A stretch of DNA of 39,553 bases from Cytophagaceae bacterium (GTDB taxonomy: Bacteria; Bacteroidota; Bacteroidia; Flavobacteriales; Flavobacteriaceae): the NCBI GenBank assembly GCA_002712765.1, contig PAUP01000083.1, positions 1 through 39,553 of the forward strand, in the 5' to 3' direction. The notes under the pieces were generated by a model that was not told where the DNA came from, ran no database searches, and saw nothing but the letters and a program-made list of their open reading frames with translations. Every line of letters begins with the position of its first letter. The first letter of the stretch is position 1. Made by a program: the position numbers and the translations under genes. Positions 28,476 through 36,583 of the stretch are shown piece after piece.

Positions 28476-30071
28476 TTGTTCACTGTAAATTATGCGGCTG
28501 GCCCTACCGGGGCCGCCCTTCACAGAAGTAAAAAAGTTGTACGGGGTTTCATGGGGCCAGTGGGGAACGGTAAATCTGTAACCTGCATAATGGAAATGCT
28601 AAGGATGGCGCAGGCCCAGAAACCAAATGTAAACGGTGTTCGAAAAACCCGGTGGGTTATAATCAGGAATACCAACGAGCAGTTAAGAACGACCACCCTA
28701 AACACATGGAAGCAATGGATCCCTGAAATCATATCGCCCGTTGTCACCCACCCCATGATACGCACTACCCTTGTGCAAGAAATCAAGCAAGACGGCACAA
28801 GCATTGAAATGGAGGTCTACTTCATTGCACTTGACCGCCCGGATGATGTTAAAAAGCTTTTATCTTTGGAAGTGACAGGGATATTTATCAATGAGGCCCG
28901 CGAAATCCCTTACGCAGTTGTTAAAGCAGCGCGGGAACGCATAGGCCGATACCCGGCACAAGTTGACGGCTATGTCGATGACAAAGAGAAAGAATACAAA
29001 GCGCCACGCGGCCCCCGGGGTGAGCTTAAACCCTGTACGCGTAAAGCCCTGCTAATGGACACGAACCCACCAGACGACGAACACTGGTGGTATCAATTGG
29101 CGGAACTCGGATACCTTAAAACCGCAGAGAATACACAAAAAGCCAAGAAGGAAACGGAACGTATTTTCGACTTTTTCCGGGGGCCTGCCCCACTAATCAA
29201 AGATAAGAATGGGGATTATCAACCTAACCCACTGGCTGAGAACATCGCTTATCTTGATGGCGGATACCAATACTATCTTGATATGATAGCAGGTAACACT
29301 GAAGATCATATCAATGTGCAAGTTCTAGGCAACTATGGCACAATCAAACAGGGCAAGCCTGTATATCCTGAGTACAACGATACAATGCACTGCCCACCAA
29401 AACACTTTTTACCTGATCCAAGCTTGCCTATATGTCTAGGGTGGGACTTTGGCCTAACCCCGGCATGTGTCATCGGGCAGATGACATCGACGGGTCAAGT
29501 GCGTGTACTTAGCGAATTATGTTCCGAGGACATGGGGGTCTATCAGTTTGCCCGGGATGTCGTTAAGCCATACCTAGCCCGATGTTTTAAAGGGTACTCA
29601 ATCGGGTTCAGCTACGGCGACCCGGCGGGCAACAACAAAGGCGAGGGCCGGGGTGAATCTGCCATCGGAATATTAAATGATGACGTTGAAATCGAAGGGC
29701 AAGAGCCACTAAACATGGGCTTTACTACTGAAAAATGCCCCAATATCGGCAACAACGACATAACGAAACGCCTTAATTCTGTTATATCATTTCTAACCCG
29801 GCTAGTGAATGGATCCCCCGCGTTCATGCTAGACAAGCGGTGTGCAATGTTGCGTAAAGGATTCAACGGGGGCTATTGTTATAAAAGGGTCAACGTTGTG
29901 GGGATAGATGAAAAGTACCGCGACAAACCAGACAAAGATAAATACTCGCACCCACATGACGCCCTACAATACCTTATGGTGGGTTTCGCTGGTGGTTTCG
30001 TTAAAGACGACTCTATCGAGCAGGACGAATGGGAACGCGACTACAAAGACACTAACGCATTAGGATATTAA
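28476..30071 (+). CDS. terminase large subunit
   Basis: The 531-aa packaging motor shows Walker A GPVGNGKS (residues 27-34), a Walker B-like VTGIFINEARE (about 133-143) with the catalytic Glu, and a MDTNPPDDEHWW coupling motif. A C-terminal RNase H-like nuclease has Asp in LGWDFGLTPACVIG (about 322-335), YGDPAG and HPHDALQYLM. It translocates DNA into the prohead through the portal, encoded next. The start is TTG 28476, with AAGGA 7 bases upstream; the first ATG would fall just before Walker A and remove the N-terminal strand. Confidence 0.92.
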   Translation: MFTVNYAAGPTGAALHRSKKVVRGFMGPVGNGKSVTCIMEMLRMAQAQKPNVNGVRKTRWVIIRNTNEQLRTTTLNTWKQWIPEIISPVVTHPMIRTTLVQEIKQDGTSIEMEVYFIALDRPDDVKKLLSLEVTGIFINEAREIPYAVVKAARERIGRYPAQVDGYVDDKEKEYKAPRGPRGELKPCTRKALLMDTNPPDDEHWWYQLAELGYLKTAENTQKAKKETERIFDFFRGPAPLIKDKNGDYQPNPLAENIAYLDGGYQYYLDMIAGNTEDHINVQVLGNYGTIKQGKPVYPEYNDTMHCPPKHFLPDPSLPICLGWDFGLTPACVIGQMTSTGQVRVLSELCSEDMGVYQFARDVVKPYLARCFKGYSIGFSYGDPAGNNKGEGRGESAIGILNDDVEIEGQEPLNMGFTTEKCPNIGNNDITKRLNSVISFLTRLVNGSPAFMLDKRCAMLRKGFNGGYCYKRVNVVGIDEKYRDKPDKDKYSHPHDALQYLMVGFAGGFVKDDSIEQDEWERDYKDTNALGY

Positions 30072-30074
30072 ACC

Positions 30075-32189
30075 ATGAGCTTAAGCAAACTATTAGACTT
30101 CATACGTAAACCGAACATTTCTGAAGAAATCGACCAAGACGTCAAAGACCGCCTAGCGCGGTTTGTTGTTGAATGCCACACCGAAGAAGTCGAAAGCATG
30201 TCCGAATGGTCAGAGTTCATCGAAAAAGGGGTAGAGATAGCAAAACAGGAATTGACAGCGCGGTCGTATCCTTGGGATGGCGCAGCCAACTTTAAAAGCC
30301 CTATTCCTTTGGAGGCGGTCACTTTGTTTGGGGATCGCGCAACGACTGAGATTCTAAGGGACGGGGACCTAGTCAAGTCCCGCATAACTGGAAAAGAAAC
30401 ACCCGAGAAAAAGGCAAGAGCTGACCGGGTCATGGGCTACATGAATTATCAGTTTAATACTGAGCTTGAAAACTGGCGCGACCAACAAAGCGGATTGTTT
30501 TACACACTAGCGGCCTATGGCGTGGTGTTTAAGAAGACATTCTTTGACGGGTCAAAAGGTCATAACGTGTCGGAGTCGATAACATATCCCAATTTCTCGG
30601 TGAATCAATCATGCGGTAAAGGAGACAGCCTTGAGGCGTTCACCCACATTCTCCGATATACTCGAAACGACATCGAAGAACGGTTCCGCGCTAAGATATG
30701 GGAGCGCGTCGACCTGTTCAGGGCCGAAGATTCACAAGAGCATAAAGATTCAAAGATCGAATCAAAGGAACCCGAAGAATTTTTAGAGCATCATTGTAGT
30801 TTTGACCTAGACGAGGACGGCTACGCAGAACCATACGTCGTGACAGTTCACAAGGAATCGTCGCAAATCGTCCGCATAGTTGCACGCTACGAAGAAAACG
30901 ACATCATTGTCATGAATGCCCTCGGGGTGGCACGAAAGCTTGAAAACGCTTTACAAGAAGCGCAAGAGCGTATCGATATGCAGCAGCAAGACGTTATGAT
31001 GGCGAATCAGTTAGCGTCAGCCCAAGGTCTGCCCGAGCAAGTTCTACCCGAGCTAGACACTGAAGCGGTCATGAAAGACCTTGAACTTGTCCGCATTACC
31101 CCCATGGAAATGATCACTAAATATGGGTTTGTGCGCCCCATTGATGGGTCATACTTAGACCATGGATATTTGCATATACTAAGCGCATATGCACAAGCAG
31201 TTAACACGACAACGAATCAGCTAGTAGATTCGGGAACATTGGCAAACTTGCAAGGCGGGTTCGCCTCTAAAGATTTCAGAAACACCGGGGTAAAACTATC
31301 GGTTAAAGCCGGGGAATTCACCCCTTTAAAAGGTGTTACCGCCCAACAACTGCAGACGGGCCTTTTTCCCTTCCCATTTAAAGAACCGTCACAAGTTCTT
31401 CTTGCCCTGAATGAGCAGACCAAGAACGAAGCGCGGGGGATGACTTCAGTCATCAATTTTAAAGAGGTTATGGGGCCGAATGCGCCAGCCACAACAACCC
31501 TCGCACTGTTACAAGAAAACATGATCCCCACGTCAGCTTTAATGACTCGGATCTTGACGGCCATGTCGTCCGAGTTCCGAAAAATGTTCAACCTTAACCG
31601 TAAATACATAGACCCGTTTACCTATCGCCAAGTGTTAGACGATTTTGAGGCAAGCTTCGAAGCTGATTTCTCGCAGACTGACATTGATATCGTACCCACT
31701 GCAAATGCACAAATGACGTCACAGATGCAGCGTTTGCAAATGTCAGCGGTATTACTTGAGCAGTTGCCCGCCATCATGCAAACCGGGGGCGACCCTAAAC
31801 CCATCATGTCGCAGTTCATTGATAACATAGATTCAGAATTAACGGATCTAGTGTACCCGGCAGATGGTGAGCTAAGCCCTGAACAGCAGCAATTACAGCA
31901 GCAACAACAGGAAATGGCCGAAATGCAAAACCAGCTACTTGAGAAACAAAACCAGCTACAAGAGCAGCAAATAATGCTGGCTAAGCAAGACCTAGACCGC
32001 AAAGACCGCGAGGCAGAGGCAAAAGCAGCTAAAACCATGAAAGAAATTGAGAAGATGAACACTGAAATGGTGTTAAATCTAGAAAAGGCAGAGTCAGAGG
32101 ATGTAAAAAATCAAATAGAGAACTATACTAAGCAGGTTCAAGCCTTAGTACAGGGCTTGGGCGCTTTAAACAATATGAACAACCAATAG
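30075..32189 (+). CDS. portal protein, P22 gp1-like
   Basis: The 704-aa protein is the size and layout of P22-type portals. It has an N-terminal body with WPWDGA-like segment (here SYPWDGAANFKSPIPLEAVTLFGDRA), the GLFYTLAAYGVVFKKTFFDG wing region and DLDEDGYAEPYVVTVHKES. Helical crown and barrel parts and a long Gln/Glu-rich coiled coil at the C-terminus (about residues 595-690) follow, like P22's barrel. It forms the dodecameric channel for DNA entry and ejection and the docking ring for terminase and the gp4-like protein. It starts 3 bases after the terminase stop. Codon use is like its neighbours. Confidence 0.88.
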   Translation: MSLSKLLDFIRKPNISEEIDQDVKDRLARFVVECHTEEVESMSEWSEFIEKGVEIAKQELTARSYPWDGAANFKSPIPLEAVTLFGDRATTEILRDGDLVKSRITGKETPEKKARADRVMGYMNYQFNTELENWRDQQSGLFYTLAAYGVVFKKTFFDGSKGHNVSESITYPNFSVNQSCGKGDSLEAFTHILRYTRNDIEERFRAKIWERVDLFRAEDSQEHKDSKIESKEPEEFLEHHCSFDLDEDGYAEPYVVTVHKESSQIVRIVARYEENDIIVMNALGVARKLENALQEAQERIDMQQQDVMMANQLASAQGLPEQVLPELDTEAVMKDLELVRITPMEMITKYGFVRPIDGSYLDHGYLHILSAYAQAVNTTTNQLVDSGTLANLQGGFASKDFRNTGVKLSVKAGEFTPLKGVTAQQLQTGLFPFPFKEPSQVLLALNEQTKNEARGMTSVINFKEVMGPNAPATTTLALLQENMIPTSALMTRILTAMSSEFRKMFNLNRKYIDPFTYRQVLDDFEASFEADFSQTDIDIVPTANAQMTSQMQRLQMSAVLLEQLPAIMQTGGDPKPIMSQFIDNIDSELTDLVYPADGELSPEQQQLQQQQQEMAEMQNQLLEKQNQLQEQQIMLAKQDLDRKDREAEAKAAKTMKEIEKMNTEMVLNLEKAESEDVKNQIENYTKQVQALVQGLGALNNMNNQ

Positions 32190-32205
32190 TTAAGGAGTGT
32201 AAGAC

Positions 32206-32490
32206 ATGCACGACCCTATCAATATTAACAAGCAGATTGCAGAGCTTGAAGAAAAAAACCGCAATAACCCCGTATCAATGGAAAACTTCGATTACTGGCG
32301 ACGTAACCCTGTCACCAAGCGTTTTTTCAGAGACCTAGCCATTCTAATGCACGATTTAAACACCCAACCTTCAGCGGACACCGTGGAAGCTTTAGCGCTC
32401 CACACGGCGGGCCGTATTGCCGTTAATGACTTGGTGGAATTGTTAAATGAGTGGGAACCCAAAGAACTAGAGGGAGTATTTGAACGATGA
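32206..32490 (+). CDS. hypothetical protein after portal
   Basis: The 94-aa helical protein (NINKQIAELEEKNRNNPVSMENFDYWRRNPVTKRFFRDLAILMHDL) has no recognised family. Similar small helical proteins follow portal genes in related phages and may belong to the packaging or scaffold machinery. AAGGAGTG precedes the ATG. Its stop overlaps the GroES-like start by ATGA. Confidence 0.6.
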   Translation: MHDPININKQIAELEEKNRNNPVSMENFDYWRRNPVTKRFFRDLAILMHDLNTQPSADTVEALALHTAGRIAVNDLVELLNEWEPKELEGVFER

Positions 32491-32846
32491 AACCATGCGG
32501 ATATTATGTACTGGTTAAGGTTGAGGAAGTTGAAGTAAAATCGGCTTCTGGCATCATTATCCAAACCCGAGAAGGGGCGGAACGGGAATTCACCGGGCAA
32601 TGTATCGGTCAAGTGCAATCGTTTGGCCCCCTAGCTTTTAAAGGCTTGGCGGGTGGCAAATGTAAAACCCCTAAAGATTGGGGGGTAGAAGTTGGCGACA
32701 TGGTGGAATTTAACCGATATGACGGCAAAGTCCCCCACGCGGAGGGGTTCAGTAATTACCGATTGATACAAGATGAACATATATGGGCGGTTATCAAAAA
32801 AGGTGATTGTTCTAAAAAACTTCATATTCATGACGAAAACGCATAA
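32487..32846 (+). CDS. GroES-like co-chaperonin
   Basis: The 119-aa protein has the Cpn10 fold pattern: MKPCGYYVLVKVEEVEVKSASGIII at the start, the mobile-loop region at TREGAEREFTG (shorter and different from GroES), GQVQSFGPLAF, the VEVGDMVEFNRYDG barrel segment and a final YRLIQDEHIWAVI strand. T4 gp31 and similar phage proteins replace GroES to fold the coat protein with host GroEL. Its place just before scaffold and coat genes fits that role. A His-rich tail (KLHIHDEN) extends the usual length of ~97 aa. A direct contact with GroEL is inference. Confidence 0.82.
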   Translation: MKPCGYYVLVKVEEVEVKSASGIIIQTREGAEREFTGQCIGQVQSFGPLAFKGLAGGKCKTPKDWGVEVGDMVEFNRYDGKVPHAEGFSNYRLIQDEHIWAVIKKGDCSKKLHIHDENA

Positions 32847-32876
32847 AAAGTGCCCACCTAAAAACGGGACAAAATT

Positions 32877-33055
32877 TTATGAGTCCAGCTACAGCCCTTT
32901 AGGTATGCGGGCTGCAAATTTTGTGGACTCATAGACACCATTTTTTAACTCTTATATATTGGGATTTTTTTTTACACATAACGTACATATAAAAAAAATA
33001 TTATATATAGGGGAGAAATAAAGCGCGTTTTACGCGTCCATGAGTCCACAAGGGC
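32877..33055 (+). other. structured intergenic element, copy 2
   Basis: This copy has TTTTATGAGTCCAGCTACAG, hairpin CAGCCC...GGGCTG, the segment GTGGACTCAT (32923-32932), ACTCTTATATATTG, AT-rich sequence and ATGAGTCCAC (33040-33049). GTGGACTCAT can pair with the upstream ATGAGTCCA (32879) or with the downstream ATGAGTCCAC across 107 bases, so two exclusive structures are possible. It lies between the co-chaperonin and scaffold genes and may carry the promoter for the head genes. Confidence 0.65.
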
Positions 33056-33087
33056 AATGTTTAAGAAAATAGACAAAAGGTGATAAT

Positions 33088-34047
33088 ATGGCAGATGGTA
33101 AAGACACGACCACCCAAGAAGAACAAAACGAAAACATGGCAGATTTTGATCTGCAAGATTTTATAAACTCCGACCCGGATAATGATGTCATCGAAGGGGA
33201 AGTCGAAGAAGTGGTCGACGACAACGACGACAACGTCGATGAGCTGGACGACGACAATGTCGATGAGCTGGACGACGACCCCGAGGTCGACCCTGAAATC
33301 GAGAAGGCCCGCGCAGGCGGCCACGTCAGCAAAGATGAATGGGTTGCGCAAGGTAAAGACCCCGACGATTGGGTGAGCGCTCGACGGTTCAATGAACGCG
33401 GCAGCATGATCGATACAATCAAAAACCTACAAGAGCAGACCAAAACTTTTGACAAACGACTAGAAAACGTTAACACCCTTGCGATGCTCCAATTGCAGCA
33501 GGTGCAAACACAGCTTGCATCCCTTGAGCAAGAAAAGCGCGAAGCTATCGAAATGGGGGACGTTGAACTAGTTGATCAGCTACAAAACCAAATCAACAAC
33601 GGGCAAGGTACGGTAAACATATTAAATAATCAGATACAGTCTGAACAGAAACCGCAGGGGGTCCCATCTGATGTCGTGCAACTCGAAACTGAGTGGAACA
33701 GTCGTAATCCTTGGATCAACACCACCGACCCAACTAACCCGGATTTTGGTAAAGCTCATTTTGCTCAAGGGCTATACGCCAATTTACTCAACCAAGGTGT
33801 CGCCCCTGCAAATGCTTTGCAACAGGTCGATCGTACCGTCCTTGAGAAATTCCCACCAGTTAACCCCCGCCGCAAAGAAGCAGGGGCGGCGGACTCGTCA
33901 AAACCAAAAGGCACAGCCCCAAAAGGCGGGAAACTTTCATGGTCGGACTTATCGCACGATGAAATAAAACTTTTTAACGGGATGGCGGGGACTTGGACTA
34001 AAGAAGAATTTCTCCAAACCGTTGCAGATTCACGCAAAACTAACTAA
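33088..34047 (+). CDS. scaffolding protein
   Basis: The 319-aa acidic protein has an Asp/Glu-rich N-terminus with a duplicated NVDELDD motif (residues ~48-66, a 24-base DNA repeat) and a moderately conserved ARRFNERGSMIDTIKNLQEQTKTF. A long helical coiled-coil region (about 110-185, LQQVQTQLASLEQEKREAIEMG...) and a Pro/Lys/Gly-rich linker before a C-terminal helix (SWSDLSHDEIKLFNGMAGTWTKEEFLQTV) follow. This is the profile of phage scaffolds, which organise coat assembly and then leave. AAGGTGAT precedes the ATG. The location between portal/co-chaperonin and coat is typical. Confidence 0.75.
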   Translation: MADGKDTTTQEEQNENMADFDLQDFINSDPDNDVIEGEVEEVVDDNDDNVDELDDDNVDELDDDPEVDPEIEKARAGGHVSKDEWVAQGKDPDDWVSARRFNERGSMIDTIKNLQEQTKTFDKRLENVNTLAMLQLQQVQTQLASLEQEKREAIEMGDVELVDQLQNQINNGQGTVNILNNQIQSEQKPQGVPSDVVQLETEWNSRNPWINTTDPTNPDFGKAHFAQGLYANLLNQGVAPANALQQVDRTVLEKFPPVNPRRKEAGAADSSKPKGTAPKGGKLSWSDLSHDEIKLFNGMAGTWTKEEFLQTVADSRKTN

Positions 34048-34058
34048 GGGGCTAAGAC

Positions 34059-34502
34059 ATGGCGAATAACAGAGAAAGACAAGATACTAACAAAAAGATC
34101 GATCAGCAAAAAGCGGGATCGGGTCGCGCAGAACGCGGCACTGAACGGGTGCCGATGGGTTCAACCTTAAAACTATTACATCATGGGATGGACCCAAATT
34201 ATCATTATCGTTGGATGTCTGCAGCGGACGGCCGCCTAGAACAAGCGCAAGGTGCATGGTATGAATTTGTTCTTGATGAAGCCGGAAACAAGAAGAAACG
34301 CACCAAGGGCGCATCTACTTTGTATTTGATGCGCTTACCTATGGAATTCCACCAAGAAGATCAAAAGTTGAAGGAACGACGAATCATTGATACACTTAAC
34401 AAGGAACAAGTTTTAGAAGATGGTGAATACTTACCAGATGATCGCCGCTCGGTACTGCAAAAAGACAACGCAGCCTCAGACGATTTCGATCCCTTGGGAT
34501 AA
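34059..34502 (+). CDS. conserved-looking head-region protein, unknown
   Basis: The 147-aa polar protein has a basic start (NNRERQDTNKKIDQQKAGSG) and a core with MGSTLKLLHHGMDPNYHYRWMSAADGRLEQAQGAWYEFVLDEAGNKK that I recognise as common before coat genes in podoviruses, with unknown role. It ends in a helical, charged tail (EDQKLKERRIIDTLN). It follows the scaffold by 11 bases, and an intrinsic terminator lies behind it. Confidence 0.6.
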   Translation: MANNRERQDTNKKIDQQKAGSGRAERGTERVPMGSTLKLLHHGMDPNYHYRWMSAADGRLEQAQGAWYEFVLDEAGNKKKRTKGASTLYLMRLPMEFHQEDQKLKERRIIDTLNKEQVLEDGEYLPDDRRSVLQKDNAASDDFDPLG

Positions 34503-34521
34503 CTATTCAACTTCATAGCAA

Positions 34522-34545
34522 GCGGGACATGTTCCCGCCTTTTTT
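34522..34545 (+). terminator. intrinsic terminator before decoration/coat genes
   Basis: GCGGGA and TCCCGC pair around a 5-base loop and are followed by CTTTTTT. It ends the scaffold transcript, and the next genes have their own promoter. Confidence 0.85.
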
Positions 34546-34587
34546 GGAACGGAAAAAAGAAAAAAGTTTCGTTAACAAAAAACAAAT

Positions 34588-34606
34588 TATACTCAATTAA
34601 GAGTAT
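34588..34606 (+). promoter_or_regulatory. promoter -10 with overlapping palindrome before decoration/coat genes
   Basis: TATACT (34588-34593) is a good -10 box, with GTTTCG about 16 bases upstream as a weak -35. ATACTC-AATTAA-GAGTAT (34589-34606) is a perfect inverted repeat over the -10, suggesting an operator. The leader TATACTCAATT resembles leaders of the other promoters. Confidence 0.5.
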
Positions 34607-34636
34607 TACTTATTTTTATTTAACGGAGTTATCATA

Positions 34637-35194
34637 ATGGCTGGATTTAAACCTATTAAATCACAAGCTGGCGCAGGTTCAGAAGGTAAATTATTCACCT
34701 ATGAAGTTGCCGCAGCACATGCAACCCTTTTATCCCCGGGCGACGTTGTCCGTATCACTGGCACAGCGGGCGCGGCTACAGGCGTACCACAAGCGGACGC
34801 GGCCACAGCGACGCAGTCAATCACGGGCGTTCTAGACTCGGTTGATTTTATCCTTTCGGGTGAAAACTTAACGGAAACGGGCCTACCCGCATCGACCGCA
34901 GGAACTATCAAAGTTAATGTTGATCCACAGATGCTATATGAAGTTGAAGTCGCTAACGGCCCGCTAGTCGTGGCAAATGTCGGCCTTAACGCTGATATAG
35001 TGGCGACAGCGGCGTCAAAATCTGGCGGCCTTACCGTTTCAAATATGAAGCTTAACGCCACAGGCGTAGCAACAACACAGACCCTTCCTTTCCGCATTGT
35101 TGCGTTATTGGAAGATTCGGCAGGTGTTTTAGGAAATAAGGCGCTAGTCCGTCCTAACAACATGACTTCAGGCGATGGCGCTACAGGCGTTTAA
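34637..35194 (+). CDS. head decoration-type protein
   Basis: The 185-aa protein is Ala/Thr/Gly/Val-rich, with beta patterns (LLSPGDVVRITGTAG, SITGVLDSVDFILSG, GTIKVNVDPQMLYEVEV, LPFRIVALLEDSAGVLGNKALVRP) seen in capsid decoration and stabilisation proteins encoded just upstream of the coat gene. It follows its own promoter, has GGAG before the ATG, and is separated from the coat gene by 17 bases. Assignment is by position and composition. Confidence 0.65.
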   Translation: MAGFKPIKSQAGAGSEGKLFTYEVAAAHATLLSPGDVVRITGTAGAATGVPQADAATATQSITGVLDSVDFILSGENLTETGLPASTAGTIKVNVDPQMLYEVEVANGPLVVANVGLNADIVATAASKSGGLTVSNMKLNATGVATTQTLPFRIVALLEDSAGVLGNKALVRPNNMTSGDGATGV

Positions 35195-35211
35195 TAAGGG
35201 GAACTAGACAC

Positions 35212-36132
35212 ATGTCAGGAACAATTACCACGGGCAACATGCCACGACTTTTGCAAGAAGGTCTAAATAAAATTTTCGGTGCCTCTTATAAAGAGCATAT
35301 GACCGAATGGGACAAGATTTTCGACGAGCATAAAAGCTCTAAAGCGTATGAAGTTGACGCACAGCTAGAGGGCTTCGGCCTTGCCAGTGTGAAAACCGAA
35401 TCGGATGATCTGGCGTTTGACTCTATCCGCCAAGGTTTCACACCTAAGTATCAACACTTAACATACGCTAAAGGCTTTATCTGTTCTAAAGAAGCGATTC
35501 AAGATGAACTATATGGCCAATTCCAAGCAAAGGCGCGACGTTTAGCGCGTTCTATGCAAGTGACAAAGGAAGTCGTCGCGGCTAACGTTTTAAACCGTGC
35601 GTTTAATTCGTCGTATACGCAAGTGGATGGCGACGGCTTAAGTTTACTTAATGCCGCCCACATCAACGGGCCGAGCGGTGGCACGTATAGCAACATTCTT
35701 TCAGTCGCGGCGGATTTAACCGAAGCGTCACTAGAAGATATGATGATCTTAATCGGTAACGCCACAGACGCCCGCGGTATCAAAATCGCTTTGATGGCGC
35801 AGCGTTTGATTGTACCAACTGATCTACAGTTCGAAGCTCAGCGCATTCTAGGCTCAGTCCTTCAGAATGACACGGCTAACAATGCGACCAATGCTTTGCG
35901 TGACATGCGAGCAATCAAAGACGGCTATGTGGTTAATCACCGCCTAACTGATCCTGATGCTTGGTTCATCAAAACGGACGCACCAGAAGGATTGAAACAC
36001 TTCAGCCGTCAAGGTGTAGAATTCGGCCAAGACAACGCCTTTACTTCAGGTAATGCGCGATTCAAAGCTGATGAGCGCTACTCGTTTGGATGGTCTGACC
36101 CTCGCGGCTTATATGGCAGCGCAGGCGCTTAA
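35212..36132 (+). CDS. major capsid (coat) protein, HK97-fold, Mu gpT-like
   Basis: The 306-aa protein is the expected size of a compact HK97-type coat protein. Recognisable parts are TGNMPRLLQEGLNKIFGASYKEH, FTPKYQHLTYAKGFICSKEAIQDELYGQF (spine helix region), ARRLARSMQVTKEVVAANVLNRAF, and LIVPTDLQFEAQRILGS near the A domain. It ends FKADERYSFGWSDPRGLYGS. This resembles the Mu gpT type rather than P22 gp5, which has an inserted domain and is ~430 aa. GGGGAAC precedes ATG 35212. A strong terminator follows, consistent with a very highly expressed two-gene unit. Confidence 0.85.
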   Translation: MSGTITTGNMPRLLQEGLNKIFGASYKEHMTEWDKIFDEHKSSKAYEVDAQLEGFGLASVKTESDDLAFDSIRQGFTPKYQHLTYAKGFICSKEAIQDELYGQFQAKARRLARSMQVTKEVVAANVLNRAFNSSYTQVDGDGLSLLNAAHINGPSGGTYSNILSVAADLTEASLEDMMILIGNATDARGIKIALMAQRLIVPTDLQFEAQRILGSVLQNDTANNATNALRDMRAIKDGYVVNHRLTDPDAWFIKTDAPEGLKHFSRQGVEFGQDNAFTSGNARFKADERYSFGWSDPRGLYGSAGA

Positions 36133-36145
36133 GATTAAAAAGAGT

Positions 36146-36173
36146 AAAAAGGGGGCCTAGTGCCCCTTTTTGT
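36146..36173 (+). terminator. intrinsic terminator after the coat gene
   Basis: AAAAAGGGG and CCCCTTTTT pair around a short loop and give a T-run. It ends the decoration-coat transcript. Confidence 0.88.
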
Positions 36174-36193
36174 TATCATGACGGAGTATACAA

Positions 36194-36520
36194 ATGTTTG
36201 AATTCACTATAGAGGGCAAGCCCCACAGAATTAACCCGGTTGACCCTTTCGGCGATGGCAATGAATTAATCCTAAATATGGAATGGTACGACGGCCAGAA
36301 GTGGATCAGGGAGGCATACCCTTCGATATATGTCACCCAATGCGCTGACACGCCATCAACTCACGCGGCGTTTAACAAGGCAATATCAGAGATAAACGCT
36401 AAGTTAGAAACCATGTACGGCGGAGGGGCGACCATCCCGACCCGGGGTTTCGACTTATTGCGATATTTGATCGATAATAAGCTAGAATTAAAAGGTATAG
36501 AGTTAGTAAAGAAACCTTAA
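36194..36520 (+). CDS. hypothetical protein, downstream of coat
   Basis: The 108-aa protein starts with a beta-like segment (FEFTIEGKPHRINPVDPFGDGNELILNMEWYDG) and continues with helical parts (FNKAISEINAKLETMYGGG, FDLLRYLIDNKLEL). No family recognised; probably a small head or neck component or an assembly factor. CGGAG precedes the ATG, just behind the coat terminator. Confidence 0.55.
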   Translation: MFEFTIEGKPHRINPVDPFGDGNELILNMEWYDGQKWIREAYPSIYVTQCADTPSTHAAFNKAISEINAKLETMYGGGATIPTRGFDLLRYLIDNKLELKGIELVKKP

Positions 36521-36543
36521 ACGCTCTATATACCCATTAATGG

Positions 36544-36569
36544 CCCACATGGGCTGAATATTTTTTTTG
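36544..36569 (+). terminator. possible weak terminator
   Basis: GCCC-ACAT-GGGC is followed by TGAATATTTTTTTT. The stem is short, so termination would be partial at best. AAGGGGCAC then acts as ribosome site for the next gene. Confidence 0.35.
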
Positions 36570-36583
36570 TTAAGGGGCACATT

